A stretch of DNA of 57,704 nt from Lentisphaerota bacterium (lineage in GTDB: Bacteria; Verrucomicrobiota; Lentisphaeria; Victivallales; UBA1829), in NCBI GenBank assembly GCA_015061565.1, contig SUWI01000005.1, positions 1 through 57,704 on the forward strand, read 5' to 3'. Both the position numbers and the translations under genes were made by a program. This document shows, piece after piece, positions 44,935 to 54,063 of this stretch (positions within the stretch are counted from its first letter, which is position 1; every line of letters begins with the position of its first letter). The notes below the pieces were generated by a model. The model did not search any database. It had not been told where the DNA came from and saw only the letters and a program-made list of their open reading frames with translations.

Positions 44935-45984
44935 TTATGAAACTCCCGCGTTTTTGCAGGTGCTCCCGCGGACCAGCAGCTGGGGATCGATCAGATGGGC
45001 CTGTTCCGGATGCCGGTCCAGCAGCAGATCCTGGATGATCAGGAAAAGGCATTCGGCGGAATCCGGCGCATTTTCCGACAAGGTGGTCAGCTGCGGAGTC
45101 AAAGCCTGGCTGAAGATCTCATTGTCGAATCCGATCACCGCCAGGTCGTCGGGAATTTTCAGGTGATGTTCCGCGGCGTAGCAGTAAACCCCGAGCGCCA
45201 GCATGTCCCGCAGGACAAACACCGCCGTGATCTCCGGATCCTGTTCCATCAGCTTGCCCATGACCGAAGAACAGCCGGGGCAGGCCGGTTCCAGTCCCGG
45301 AACTTCCGCCATGCTCAAATGGATCTCCGGATGTCTGCGGACATATTCCAGGGCACCGTCATACCGCTGGCGGAAACAGGCTCGCGGATATTCCAGCTGC
45401 GTCGCCAGTATTCCGATATGCTTATGTCCGCAGTCTTCGGCCAGATGACGCAATGCCTCATACCCGGCTTTGCCGCCGTTGGAGATCACATAGGGGAACC
45501 GGTTCGACGGCTGATTCAGTCGCACCACCGCACAATCCGGAAAACGCTTCAGCAGCAGATCTTCCATTATGCGCGAATTGACGTTGACCGACACCGCGCA
45601 GTCCGGCCGGAAAATGCACTCCTGGACCTGATCCCCCGATAAAAAAACATTGACGCTGATGTAGTTGGAATTCAGCGCATCGGTCAGCTGCTTCAGTGTT
45701 TTGGCATAAAACGGATTGGCGATCGTGGCAAGATCGGCCAGGATCACCACGTTTTTATGGAAATACAGATTGCCGGCTGCCTTGGGATTGATCCGCACAC
45801 ACCGGCCGTGTTCCCCGCTCACCAGATCCCAGTCCCGCAGCTGCGAGAGGATCCGCTTGACCGTGGCGGGGCATACTCCGTAAATCTCCGACAGATGCGA
45901 GATCGACGGCAAGGTGTCTGAGTAGGTGCCGTTTTTGATCTTTTCGGCAATTTCCGCCGCTGTAGTTTTGAAATCATGCGCCAT
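44935..45984 (-). CDS. Transcriptional regulator: GntR-type HTH with LacI/periplasmic-binding-protein-like effector domain
   Basis: MAHDFKTTAAEIAEKIKNGTYSDTLPSISHLSEIYGVCPATVKRILSQLRDWDLVSGEHGRCVRI...NVVILADLATIANPFYAKTLKQL...HKHIGILATQLEYPRACFRQRYDGAL...TAVFVLRDMLALGVYCYAAEHHLKIPDDLAVIGFDNEIFSQALTPQLTTL. Confidence 0.9.
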   Translation of the reverse strand: MAHDFKTTAAEIAEKIKNGTYSDTLPSISHLSEIYGVCPATVKRILSQLRDWDLVSGEHGRCVRINPKAAGNLYFHKNVVILADLATIANPFYAKTLKQLTDALNSNYISVNVFLSGDQVQECIFRPDCAVSVNVNSRIMEDLLLKRFPDCAVVRLNQPSNRFPYVISNGGKAGYEALRHLAEDCGHKHIGILATQLEYPRACFRQRYDGALEYVRRHPEIHLSMAEVPGLEPACPGCSSVMGKLMEQDPEITAVFVLRDMLALGVYCYAAEHHLKIPDDLAVIGFDNEIFSQALTPQLTTLSENAPDSAECLFLIIQDLLLDRHPEQAHLIDPQLLVRGSTCKNAGVS

Positions 45985-46158
45985 GACGGAGCCCTTTTCG
46001 TTAACTTGGCTAGCTATGTTTAAATATACTCGGAAAAATGATTTTGTCAAGGGGGGTCGAGAGAAAAAACATAAAATCTTTTTGAAAATTCCAAGTTTCC
46101 GGGAGATCAAATCCGCCGTTTCATTGTCTATGAAAGCAGATAAAGAGGAGATTTTGCA

Positions 46159-47625
46159 ATGGCTGTCACTTGGCAAGGAAGTTTCTGTATGGAAGTTACC
46201 CCACTTCCATGTCTGCTGACCGTATTCGGTGCGCTCGGCGATCTGGCCGGACGCAAATTGTTTCCCGCTCTGTTCAGGTTGCACCGCAGGAAACTGCTGC
46301 ATGACAATTCCGGCATCCTCGGCTGCGGACGCCGCCCGATGAGCCATGACGATTTCCGGGCATATGTCCGGACTCTGCCGGAGCTGGCAAACGTTCCTGA
46401 TGCTGAAATGGCGCCGTTTCTTCGCCGGGTCTATTATCTGGCAGGCGATTATCTCAGGGATGAAACCGTCCGCGGGCTGGCAGCACTGCTGGATCAGGCG
46501 GGAAAAGAACTTGGCTGCACCGATTCCAGCCGCATCTTCTACCTGGCGGTTGCTCCGGATTCGTATCTGCCGCTGGTTGAGAAGCTCGCCGGAGCGGGTC
46601 TGCTCAGCGAACCGTGCGAATCCGCCGATTGTTCGCAATGGCGTCATGTCGTGTTCGAAAAACCCTTCGGACACGATCTCGACAGTGCGGTCGAACTCGA
46701 ACACGGGCTGCTCCGTCATCTTTCCGAACGGCAGATCTACCGAATCGACCATTATCTGGGTAAGGAAACCGTGCAGAACATCCTGATGCTCCGGTTCGCC
46801 AACCTCATTTTCGAACCGGTCTGGAACCGCAATTACATCGATTCGGTCGAGATCACCGTTTCCGAAACGGTCGGGGTGGAACACCGCGCCGGATATTTCG
46901 ACCGTGCGGGATTGCTCCGCGACATGTTCCAGAACCACATGCTCGAGATGCTTTCGCTGGTCGCGATGGAATGTCCGGTCTCCTTTGAGGCGGACCGCAT
47001 CCGGGATGAAAAGGCGCGTCTGCTGCGCTCCCTGCGTCCGCTCGATCCGGCAGACCTGATGCTCGGCCAGTATGCGGCGGGAAACGGTTTGAAAGGCTAC
47101 CTGGAGGAACCCGGCATCCCGCCGGATTCCCGCACTGAAACGTTCGCCTCGCTGAAACTGCGGATCGACAATGCCCGCTGGAAAGACGTGCCGTTTTATC
47201 TCCGCAGCGGCAAACGGCTGAACGAACGCCGCAGCCGGATCGTCATCAATTTCAAGCATATCCCATACAGCATTTTTACCGGAATACGCGAGACCGATCT
47301 GTCTCCGAACCGGCTGGTCCTGACGGTGCAGCCGCAGGAAGGATTGACGCTGGAACTGATCGCCAAGAAACCGGGTCCGAAACTCTGCATCGGACCGCTG
47401 GCGCTGGATTTCCGTTATGCGTCGATCCTCGAACCGGGGGAAAGCATGCCGGAAGCGTATGAGCGTCTGCTGTTGGATTGTATGCTGGGCGACCAGACGC
47501 TTTTCCTGCGCAGCGACACGGTGCGTCTGGCTTGGAATTATCTGATGCCAGCGTTGAAAGCAAAAGAAAAAATCACCCCGATCTTATATCCCGCCGGCAG
47601 CCCAATCGAAACCGTGTGCCGGTGA
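46159..47625 (+). CDS. zwf: Glucose-6-phosphate 1-dehydrogenase
   Basis: LLTVFGALGDLAGRKLFPALFRLHRRKLL...VVFEKPFGHDLDSA...IYRIDHYLGKETVQNILMLRFANLIFEPVWNRNYIDSVEITVSETVGVEHRAGYFDRAGLLRDMFQNHMLEMLSLVAMECP. Confidence 0.95.
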   Translation: MAVTWQGSFCMEVTPLPCLLTVFGALGDLAGRKLFPALFRLHRRKLLHDNSGILGCGRRPMSHDDFRAYVRTLPELANVPDAEMAPFLRRVYYLAGDYLRDETVRGLAALLDQAGKELGCTDSSRIFYLAVAPDSYLPLVEKLAGAGLLSEPCESADCSQWRHVVFEKPFGHDLDSAVELEHGLLRHLSERQIYRIDHYLGKETVQNILMLRFANLIFEPVWNRNYIDSVEITVSETVGVEHRAGYFDRAGLLRDMFQNHMLEMLSLVAMECPVSFEADRIRDEKARLLRSLRPLDPADLMLGQYAAGNGLKGYLEEPGIPPDSRTETFASLKLRIDNARWKDVPFYLRSGKRLNERRSRIVINFKHIPYSIFTGIRETDLSPNRLVLTVQPQEGLTLELIAKKPGPKLCIGPLALDFRYASILEPGESMPEAYERLLLDCMLGDQTLFLRSDTVRLAWNYLMPALKAKEKITPILYPAGSPIETVCR

Positions 47626-47649
47626 ACCGCTTCCATACCGGAAAAATCT

Positions 47650-48498
47650 TTACTTTGCGGATTTTGACTTGTCCTCGCGGGGCAGTTCGTTTCTGTGCTT
47701 CTGGAGCCAGTTCCAAAACGAGGACGGCGAGGAAAAACCCAGTTCATAGGCGATTTCCTTCTGGCTGATGCCGCGTTTACTTGCCCATGAAACATATTTG
47801 ACCCGTACCTGATCGATATACTTGCCGACCGTGATCCCGGTTTTTTCATGGAATTTATGCGCGAAATGACACCGGGTACAGCCTAAAAGCGAGGCTAAAT
47901 GTTCCAGCGAACAACCGTTTCCGTTGCGGGAATTGATATAGCGTTCGATTTTTTCCATCTCGGTATGTTTACTGCCGTCCGCGTCATGTTCCGTGATCAG
48001 GAACGCTACTTCATCCAGAACGGCATCCATCGGCCCTTTCATATACCGCTCCACAACTTCCTCGGTCGAGTTTTCCAGCCGGGCGAGGAGATTCCAGCGG
48101 GTCTCCACGAACTGGAACAGTTCATCGGGCAGAAAAACTAAAGAGAGTTCCGGAATCAGGCGATACTGGCCGTTTTCCATGACATTCACGCACGATACAT
48201 GCAATCCGCCGGAATTGAAATATCCCCACAAGTGAATAAGATGGTTGTCTTCCCTGGTGTATTTATAACCGTGAGGAATTCCGGAATCGAACAGGAAGAG
48301 AGTCCCGGGCGAACAGGGATAAACGCTGTCGTTGCAAGGGTACCGGCTCGAACCGGAAACCACGAAGAGAAATTCCCGGTGGGGATGCGAACTCCGTTCG
48401 TAATTGTCTTTCAAATGCCGGCCGGTCGACGGAGACGCCCGGCTGATGATGCGTCCGACCCCGCGGCAAAGTATTTCAGTGATTTTCCGGATTTCCAT
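47650..48498 (-). CDS. AraC family transcriptional regulator
   Basis: HPHREFLFVVSGSSRYPCNDSVYPCSPGTLFLFDSGIPHGYKYTRED...MEKIERYINSRNGNGCSLEHLASLLGCTRCHFAHKFHEKTGITVGKYIDQVRVKYVSWASKRGISQKEIAYELGFSSPSSFWNWLQKH. Confidence 0.88.
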   Translation of the reverse strand: MEIRKITEILCRGVGRIISRASPSTGRHLKDNYERSSHPHREFLFVVSGSSRYPCNDSVYPCSPGTLFLFDSGIPHGYKYTREDNHLIHLWGYFNSGGLHVSCVNVMENGQYRLIPELSLVFLPDELFQFVETRWNLLARLENSTEEVVERYMKGPMDAVLDEVAFLITEHDADGSKHTEMEKIERYINSRNGNGCSLEHLASLLGCTRCHFAHKFHEKTGITVGKYIDQVRVKYVSWASKRGISQKEIAYELGFSSPSSFWNWLQKHRNELPREDKSKSAK

Positions 48499-48659
48499 GA
48501 TTTCGCAATATCCATGTATTTTTCAAAAGATTGATATATTGAAAAAACGATTCCTCAATAGTATTGTAAGATACAGTAAAAAACTGATATAATCAAGCGG
48601 GAAAAAGACTTTTTTCCGAATTTTGGAATCAGCAATATAAATGAAAGGAACCGAAAGTC

Positions 48660-49868
48660 ATGCAACTTGCGATCGATGGCGGAAAACCTGTATTCGAGAA
48701 ACCGGCAAACGTTCTGCCCTGGCCGCCCGTCTTCCCTGAAGTGATTAAAAAGCTGAAAGAAATCTATCTGAGCCGGAAATGGTCTTTTTACGGTCCTCGT
48801 GAGGTGGAGTTCAACCGGCGTTTCGCGGAATATACCGGAGCTGCAGGCTGCGCCTTGATGGCGAACGGGACGGTGACGCTGGAAATGGCCATGCTGGCGC
48901 TGGGTATCGGTCCGGGGGATGAAGTCATTGTGCCTGCCCATACCTGGATCGCCACCGGCGAATCCGTGGTCTACCGCGGGGCGACGCCCGTCATCGTCGA
49001 CATCGAAAACGATACCCTGTGCATGGACCCCGAACGTTTCGAAGAAGCGATCACCCCGAAAACGAAAGCGGTCATCCCGGTCCATCTTTTCGGTTCCATG
49101 GCGGATATGGACCGGATCCTGCCGATTGCCCGCAAACACGGCATTGCCGTGATCGAGGATTGCGCCCATGCCCACGGCGGCGAATGGGACGGCCGGCATG
49201 TGGGGACTTTGGGGGATGTCGGCAGTTTCAGTTTCCAGCAGAGCAAAACCATGTCGTCCGGTGAAGGCGGAGCCTGCATCACCTCTAATGAAGAACTGAA
49301 TGAGACTTTGGGAAGGCTTTCCCATATCGGCTATCAGTATGCCGCGAAACAGGGACAGGCGGGGACTCCGCCGCCGACGGGGCTGATCTGCCGCAATTAC
49401 CGGGTCACGGAGTTCCAGGCGGAACTCCTCCTGGCGCAGCTGGACCGTCTGAAAGCGGACACCCTGCTGCGGGCGAAAAATGCGGAATTCATCAGGGCGC
49501 GTCTCAATACCATTCCGGGAGTTCGGGTCCAAGCTCCGGGCCGCAAAGCCACGCTGCAAAGTTACTACAAATTCGTCATCATGATCGATCCTGCGGTCCT
49601 TCGCCCGGGTCTGACCCGACAGAACGTGCTGGAGGCACTCTCTGCCGAGGGGATTCCCGTCGGCATCGGCTGGAGCGGGGTTATGTACCGGCAGAAGCTC
49701 TGGAGCATCCCCGCGAACATGTACCGTATCGCCAGCAGTGAAAATGCGGAGAGGATCGTGCAGAACGAACTGCTTACCAGCGATCTCAACTGGCTCATGC
49801 TCAGTGAGGAGGAAACGGAACTCTACTGCCAGGCATTCGAGAAAGTCCTGGCGGCTTATTCCAGATAA
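48660..49868 (+). CDS. DegT/DnrJ/EryC1/StrS family aminotransferase
   Basis: KWSFYGPREVEFNRRFAEYTGAAGCALMANGTVTLEMAMLALGIGPGDEVIVPAHTWIATGESVVYRGATPVIVDIENDTLCMDPERFEEAITPKTKAVIPVHLFGSMADMD...VIEDCAHAHGGEWDGRHVGTLGDVGSFSFQQSKTMSSGEGG. Confidence 0.94.
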   Translation: MQLAIDGGKPVFEKPANVLPWPPVFPEVIKKLKEIYLSRKWSFYGPREVEFNRRFAEYTGAAGCALMANGTVTLEMAMLALGIGPGDEVIVPAHTWIATGESVVYRGATPVIVDIENDTLCMDPERFEEAITPKTKAVIPVHLFGSMADMDRILPIARKHGIAVIEDCAHAHGGEWDGRHVGTLGDVGSFSFQQSKTMSSGEGGACITSNEELNETLGRLSHIGYQYAAKQGQAGTPPPTGLICRNYRVTEFQAELLLAQLDRLKADTLLRAKNAEFIRARLNTIPGVRVQAPGRKATLQSYYKFVIMIDPAVLRPGLTRQNVLEALSAEGIPVGIGWSGVMYRQKLWSIPANMYRIASSENAERIVQNELLTSDLNWLMLSEEETELYCQAFEKVLAAYSR

Positions 49869-49909
49869 GGTTGCAGTGAGAGATGATATCGGGAAAGGAC
49901 AGGTCAAAA

Positions 49910-50656
49910 ATGAAACATGCCATACAGCTCTACAACTTCAGGGAAGAACTGAAACAGGACTTTGCCGGGACGCTCCGGGAAGTGGCCAAAATCGGATACG
50001 ACGGCGTGGAGTTCGCCACCAATTACGGAGAAATGGAACCCCTTGAACTGGCGGCTCTGCTCAAAGAGCTGAAGCTGGAATGCGCCGGGACCATGTTCCC
50101 GAATCTTAAATTGTGCGATTCGGATTCCCCCGCCTGGGAAATGGCTGCCATACTGAACTCGCCAGCCGTCACTTTCAGTTATACGGAAAATCTGCCGCAA
50201 AGCTGGATGACCCTGCTGGAACGCTGCCGCCTGGCCGGCACCAATGCGGCGGCTCACGGCACGATCTTTTCCTATCACAACCACTGGCAGGAATTCTCCC
50301 GGCTGGCGGACGGTGAATACGTGATGACCCGCGTTCTCGAACAGACGGATCCGGCGCAGGTCTTCATCGAACCGGATGTGTGCTGGCTGACCCGGGCCGG
50401 AGTCGATCCGGTGTCCCATATCCGCCGTTATGCCAAACGCATCCGGCAGGTTCATCTCAAGGATCTGCGCATCCCCGAAGAGCGGGAAACCATGACGGCT
50501 CTTGGGGGCGGCTGCGTCGATCTTGCCGGGTGTATCGCCGCCGCGAAGGAAACCCCCTGCCAGTGGCTGATCTATGAACAGGATCATTCCGCCGATCACT
50601 TTGCCGATGCCGTTAAAAGTCTGGCTTTTTTGAAAAAAAACGGTGTGGGAAAGTAA
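49910..50656 (+). CDS. Sugar phosphate isomerase/epimerase (xylose isomerase-like TIM barrel)
   Basis: MKHAIQLYNFREELKQDFAGTLREVAKIGYDGVEFATNYGEMEPLELAALLKELKLECAGTMF...FSYHNHWQEF...VFIEPDVCWLTRAGVDPVSHIRRYAKRIRQVHLKDLRI. Confidence 0.87.
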   Translation: MKHAIQLYNFREELKQDFAGTLREVAKIGYDGVEFATNYGEMEPLELAALLKELKLECAGTMFPNLKLCDSDSPAWEMAAILNSPAVTFSYTENLPQSWMTLLERCRLAGTNAAAHGTIFSYHNHWQEFSRLADGEYVMTRVLEQTDPAQVFIEPDVCWLTRAGVDPVSHIRRYAKRIRQVHLKDLRIPEERETMTALGGGCVDLAGCIAAAKETPCQWLIYEQDHSADHFADAVKSLAFLKKNGVGK

Positions 50657-50707
50657 ATGATGTATGAAACAAAGCGATTGCAAAAAACAACAGAAAGGAG
50701 GCAAAAC

Positions 50708-52963
50708 ATGATCAGGCTTCTGGTTCTTGCTTCTCCGTATTCGTCATTCAGGCAGAATCATTGTTTCTCGTTAATCGAACTTCTGACAGTGACCGCAATG
50801 ATCGCCATACTGGTGTCCATTCTGCTGCCTGCATTGCAAAATTTCAGTAGGCAAACAAGATGCATAAGATGCGTCGGCAACCTCAGCCAGCAGGGGAAAG
50901 CCGTTTCACTCTATTCTGCGGCAATCCCGCAGCATGTCTCAGGAACCCTGCCGGAGAAACAGGCAGCAGACTGTCCGGATTTCTCTGCAGGCAGCAAGTT
51001 CCATGCATCGGGTTCCCCGTTCCGGCTTATCCGGGAAAAAGACCGGATCATCGTAATCAACCAGTATGTCCGATGTGTTCATGACCTCCGTCAGGGCGGG
51101 GAAATGACTGAAGCAGTGATTCTGAACGGTTCGGGGAAAAATTTACTTGCCAAATCGCAAAGCACCATTGTCGGAATCATCGAAAAAAACAAGTATCACA
51201 GTTACTGCAGCAGTGAAGCGCCGGTCAAAAAATATACGCTCAAAATGGAAAACGGAAACCCGGTGCTTCTGTTCGATTGTATTCTGGCGGACGCGCAAGG
51301 GAAACCTCTTGATCACCTGAAGATGCGCCACCGGGTGGAATACACCCCTTGGGGCGAAGCGCTGCATCGAGTCACTCTGACAGCCTCCAGGAAAATCGAC
51401 GGGCTGGGAATGATTCAAATCGGGACTCTCTATCCGGCCCGAAGAATGGATACCCTCGCGGTACTGCCGTCTCGGATGGATATGCCAGGTCCTTATAAAC
51501 ATATCTGCCGCTGGTTCCGGCTGGACGGACAATCCACCCTGCCGTTCTATTCCCGCTGGATTCCCAATTCAATGCTCGTTTTCCAGCGGGGTGCAGACGG
51601 GTTTCAGTATGCAAGAGGAGACCGGTTGGACGCATGGGACGATATAGGAGGCAAGCTTCCCGGATATGGCATGGGATATTTCAATTACCGGAAAGACCTG
51701 GATGCCTACGAAATGCGTTTTTCTCCCGTGGATAGTCTGAGAAACGGGCAGTATCTGCAAGGGGAAAAAAGTTTTGAATTCAGCTTGGCGTTCCCGTTTG
51801 TCAAGAAAACTATTGTCCCGCTGGCTTCCTGTTCCGCCAATCTGCTTCAAAACAGCCGAGGATTTGCGGACCGCTGGCCGAAAGAAGCGGATTATGCCCG
51901 CTGGCAGGCTGCCGGCATCAATCTGATGAGGATCCACAATGACGGGGACAGTTTTGGAAATGGAATTTTCTGGCGGGCAGCAGCTTATCCGCCTTATCCT
52001 CCGGATGAAATGAAAAAAATGAACCAGTCCCTGCAGCTGGCGCGCCGTTATCAGATCGATGTGGTCCCGTATTTTTCACTTCACGAATACCATCCGGACG
52101 CTGACGGGTTCAGGGAAAACGCCCGCAAATGGGGCTGGATCGCTGAAAAGGGGGATGACATAATTCCCACACGATTCCGCGACAGCATATTCGGCTATCT
52201 CATGTGCCTCCAATCAGGATGGCTGGAAAAAAGAAAAGCATCCATCGACCAAGTGCTGTCCCGCCATGGCTTCAGCGGAGTGTATTATGACTGGTGTCTG
52301 GCAATCGAATGTTTCAATCACAGACACGGATCCCATCACTGGGACTACCGGAAACTGATCGGACTGCTTGAATGGACTCTGAAACGGATCGGGCCGGCGG
52401 GACATTTATATTTGCATTTGACCAACAGCCCGAATATCGCCGCGGAAAATATGGCAAGTCTGGTCCTTACCGATGAAACCGTCCCGAATATCATTCAACC
52501 CGGAATGTTCTCTCCCCATGTCCATTTCTTAAATATCTGCCCCAGGCAGGTTTGTCTGATGATTCCTGCAAAATCTCCGGAAAAAGAACTGCTCCGTTAT
52601 GCCATGTGTGCACTGCTGGATCATGCAGCAGTTTCCTCCGGGCACGAAGTTTTCACCCGGTTTTATCGGGAATATGCGGAAATCATAAAACGCTGCGGGC
52701 AATACCGCAGACATACCGCACCCGGGGAAGGACGCTGCCGCACCTCCGATCCGCAGAACGTCGGCATGAGTGCATATTGGGATGATTCCGAAGCGATGCT
52801 CGTCTTCGCCAATCTCCGGGAACAGCCGGCAACCGTAAAATACTGCTTCGATCCGGATACGGCACTGCCGGTCACGGGGGAAATCACAGTTCCGCCATTG
52901 AAAATCCGGACTCTCACCATCAAACTACAACCCAGACGTCATACCAGTAAAAAACCACAATAA
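50708..52963 (+). CDS. Chimeric protein: pseudopilin N-terminal segment fused in frame to a TIM-barrel glycosidase-like protein
   Basis: [72 protein letters not shown] | ...; enzyme part [25 protein letters not shown]...[17 protein letters not shown]...[49 protein letters not shown] Shine-Dalgarno before 50708. Confidence 0.82.
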   Translation: MIRLLVLASPYSSFRQNHCFSLIELLTVTAMIAILVSILLPALQNFSRQTRCIRCVGNLSQQGKAVSLYSAAIPQHVSGTLPEKQAADCPDFSAGSKFHASGSPFRLIREKDRIIVINQYVRCVHDLRQGGEMTEAVILNGSGKNLLAKSQSTIVGIIEKNKYHSYCSSEAPVKKYTLKMENGNPVLLFDCILADAQGKPLDHLKMRHRVEYTPWGEALHRVTLTASRKIDGLGMIQIGTLYPARRMDTLAVLPSRMDMPGPYKHICRWFRLDGQSTLPFYSRWIPNSMLVFQRGADGFQYARGDRLDAWDDIGGKLPGYGMGYFNYRKDLDAYEMRFSPVDSLRNGQYLQGEKSFEFSLAFPFVKKTIVPLASCSANLLQNSRGFADRWPKEADYARWQAAGINLMRIHNDGDSFGNGIFWRAAAYPPYPPDEMKKMNQSLQLARRYQIDVVPYFSLHEYHPDADGFRENARKWGWIAEKGDDIIPTRFRDSIFGYLMCLQSGWLEKRKASIDQVLSRHGFSGVYYDWCLAIECFNHRHGSHHWDYRKLIGLLEWTLKRIGPAGHLYLHLTNSPNIAAENMASLVLTDETVPNIIQPGMFSPHVHFLNICPRQVCLMIPAKSPEKELLRYAMCALLDHAAVSSGHEVFTRFYREYAEIIKRCGQYRRHTAPGEGRCRTSDPQNVGMSAYWDDSEAMLVFANLREQPATVKYCFDPDTALPVTGEITVPPLKIRTLTIKLQPRRHTSKKPQ

Positions 52964-52979
52964 AGAAAGGACAACCGCC

Positions 52980-53846
52980 ATGAAACAAAAACAAGAAATC
53001 CGCACATCTGCCGCCTGTCACGCCACCCGGATAAAAATCGGGTTGTTTACATTGATTGAGCTCCTCATCGTCATAGCGATCATTGCGATTCTTGCAGGCA
53101 TGCTGCTGCCCGCTTTGCAAAAGGCCAGGGAACAGGGCAGATGCATAAGATGCACTGGCAACTTCAACCAGCTGGGGAAAGCCGTTACACTCTACATTGA
53201 CGATAATAACGGTTTTGTTCTTGCATACTGGGACACCTACAACCCTGCGACGAATAAATATGAAAATGTTAACAACAAATCCAATGCCTGGTTCGCGGGG
53301 AATAAAAATCGCCTGGCCCCTTATCTGCATGTTTGGAACGATGTCCCCATAGGCGGGTGGTTCCGGGCAAAGAATAATAACCGTCCGGCTGGAGCAAGCG
53401 CAATCAGCTGCCCGTCGCGGAACGGATTCGATTACCTCAAAAAATATGACCTGAGCGATGACCGGTTTGCTTACGGGATCGGCATCAACGGACGGCTCGT
53501 ATCGGATCCGCTTTTCGTTAATGTCAAGCTGCAACGGGTAGACAAGCCTTCTCGCAGCGCCTACTTTGGGGAATCCCGGTATAACTCGCCCATAATCTCT
53601 TTCAGCAACACGTCAAATTGGCCGATGTTTCCCCATGGGGGCAAGATCAGTGTGGATGCTTCTCAGGCACAATTTTATCCGAACGGATCCGAAAAAGGGA
53701 ATTTCCTGTTTTTCGACATGCATGTGCAGACTGTGACCAGAAGCAGGGTTCCCAACAATACCAACTCGTCCAATGCTCAGTTCAGCACATTCTGGTATTT
53801 CTTCAACGCATACAATGAATACTCTAAATACAATGACACATGGTGA
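52980..53846 (+). CDS. Prepilin-type N-terminal cleavage/methylation domain protein (pseudopilin)
   Basis: [71 protein letters not shown]...; C-terminal [15 protein letters not shown]. Confidence 0.93.
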   Translation: MKQKQEIRTSAACHATRIKIGLFTLIELLIVIAIIAILAGMLLPALQKAREQGRCIRCTGNFNQLGKAVTLYIDDNNGFVLAYWDTYNPATNKYENVNNKSNAWFAGNKNRLAPYLHVWNDVPIGGWFRAKNNNRPAGASAISCPSRNGFDYLKKYDLSDDRFAYGIGINGRLVSDPLFVNVKLQRVDKPSRSAYFGESRYNSPIISFSNTSNWPMFPHGGKISVDASQAQFYPNGSEKGNFLFFDMHVQTVTRSRVPNNTNSSNAQFSTFWYFFNAYNEYSKYNDTW

Positions 53847-54063
53847 GGAGACATCAGGTTTTCAGGATAAAAGTTCAATGGGATCATTAAGCATAAAAAC
53901 AAAACCAGGAATGATTTGGTAAGGAGGTCCAGGTTACGAAACAGAATTTTTTGGTGGCTTTTTCAGAAAAAGTTATTGTTCGATGCGTCAAATGTGGATT
54001 GGCGCGCAAAAAAATTTTTAACGAGAGGAGCCAAAATATGAAATTGGCTCAGAGGATTGAAAA

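Noticed and set aside
45985-47259. N-terminal extension of the 774-aa ORF (44935-47259, minus) upstream of the GntR/LacI regulator
   Set aside because: The extension is antisense to zwf; the real start is MAHDFKTTAAEI at 45984, where the HTH begins.
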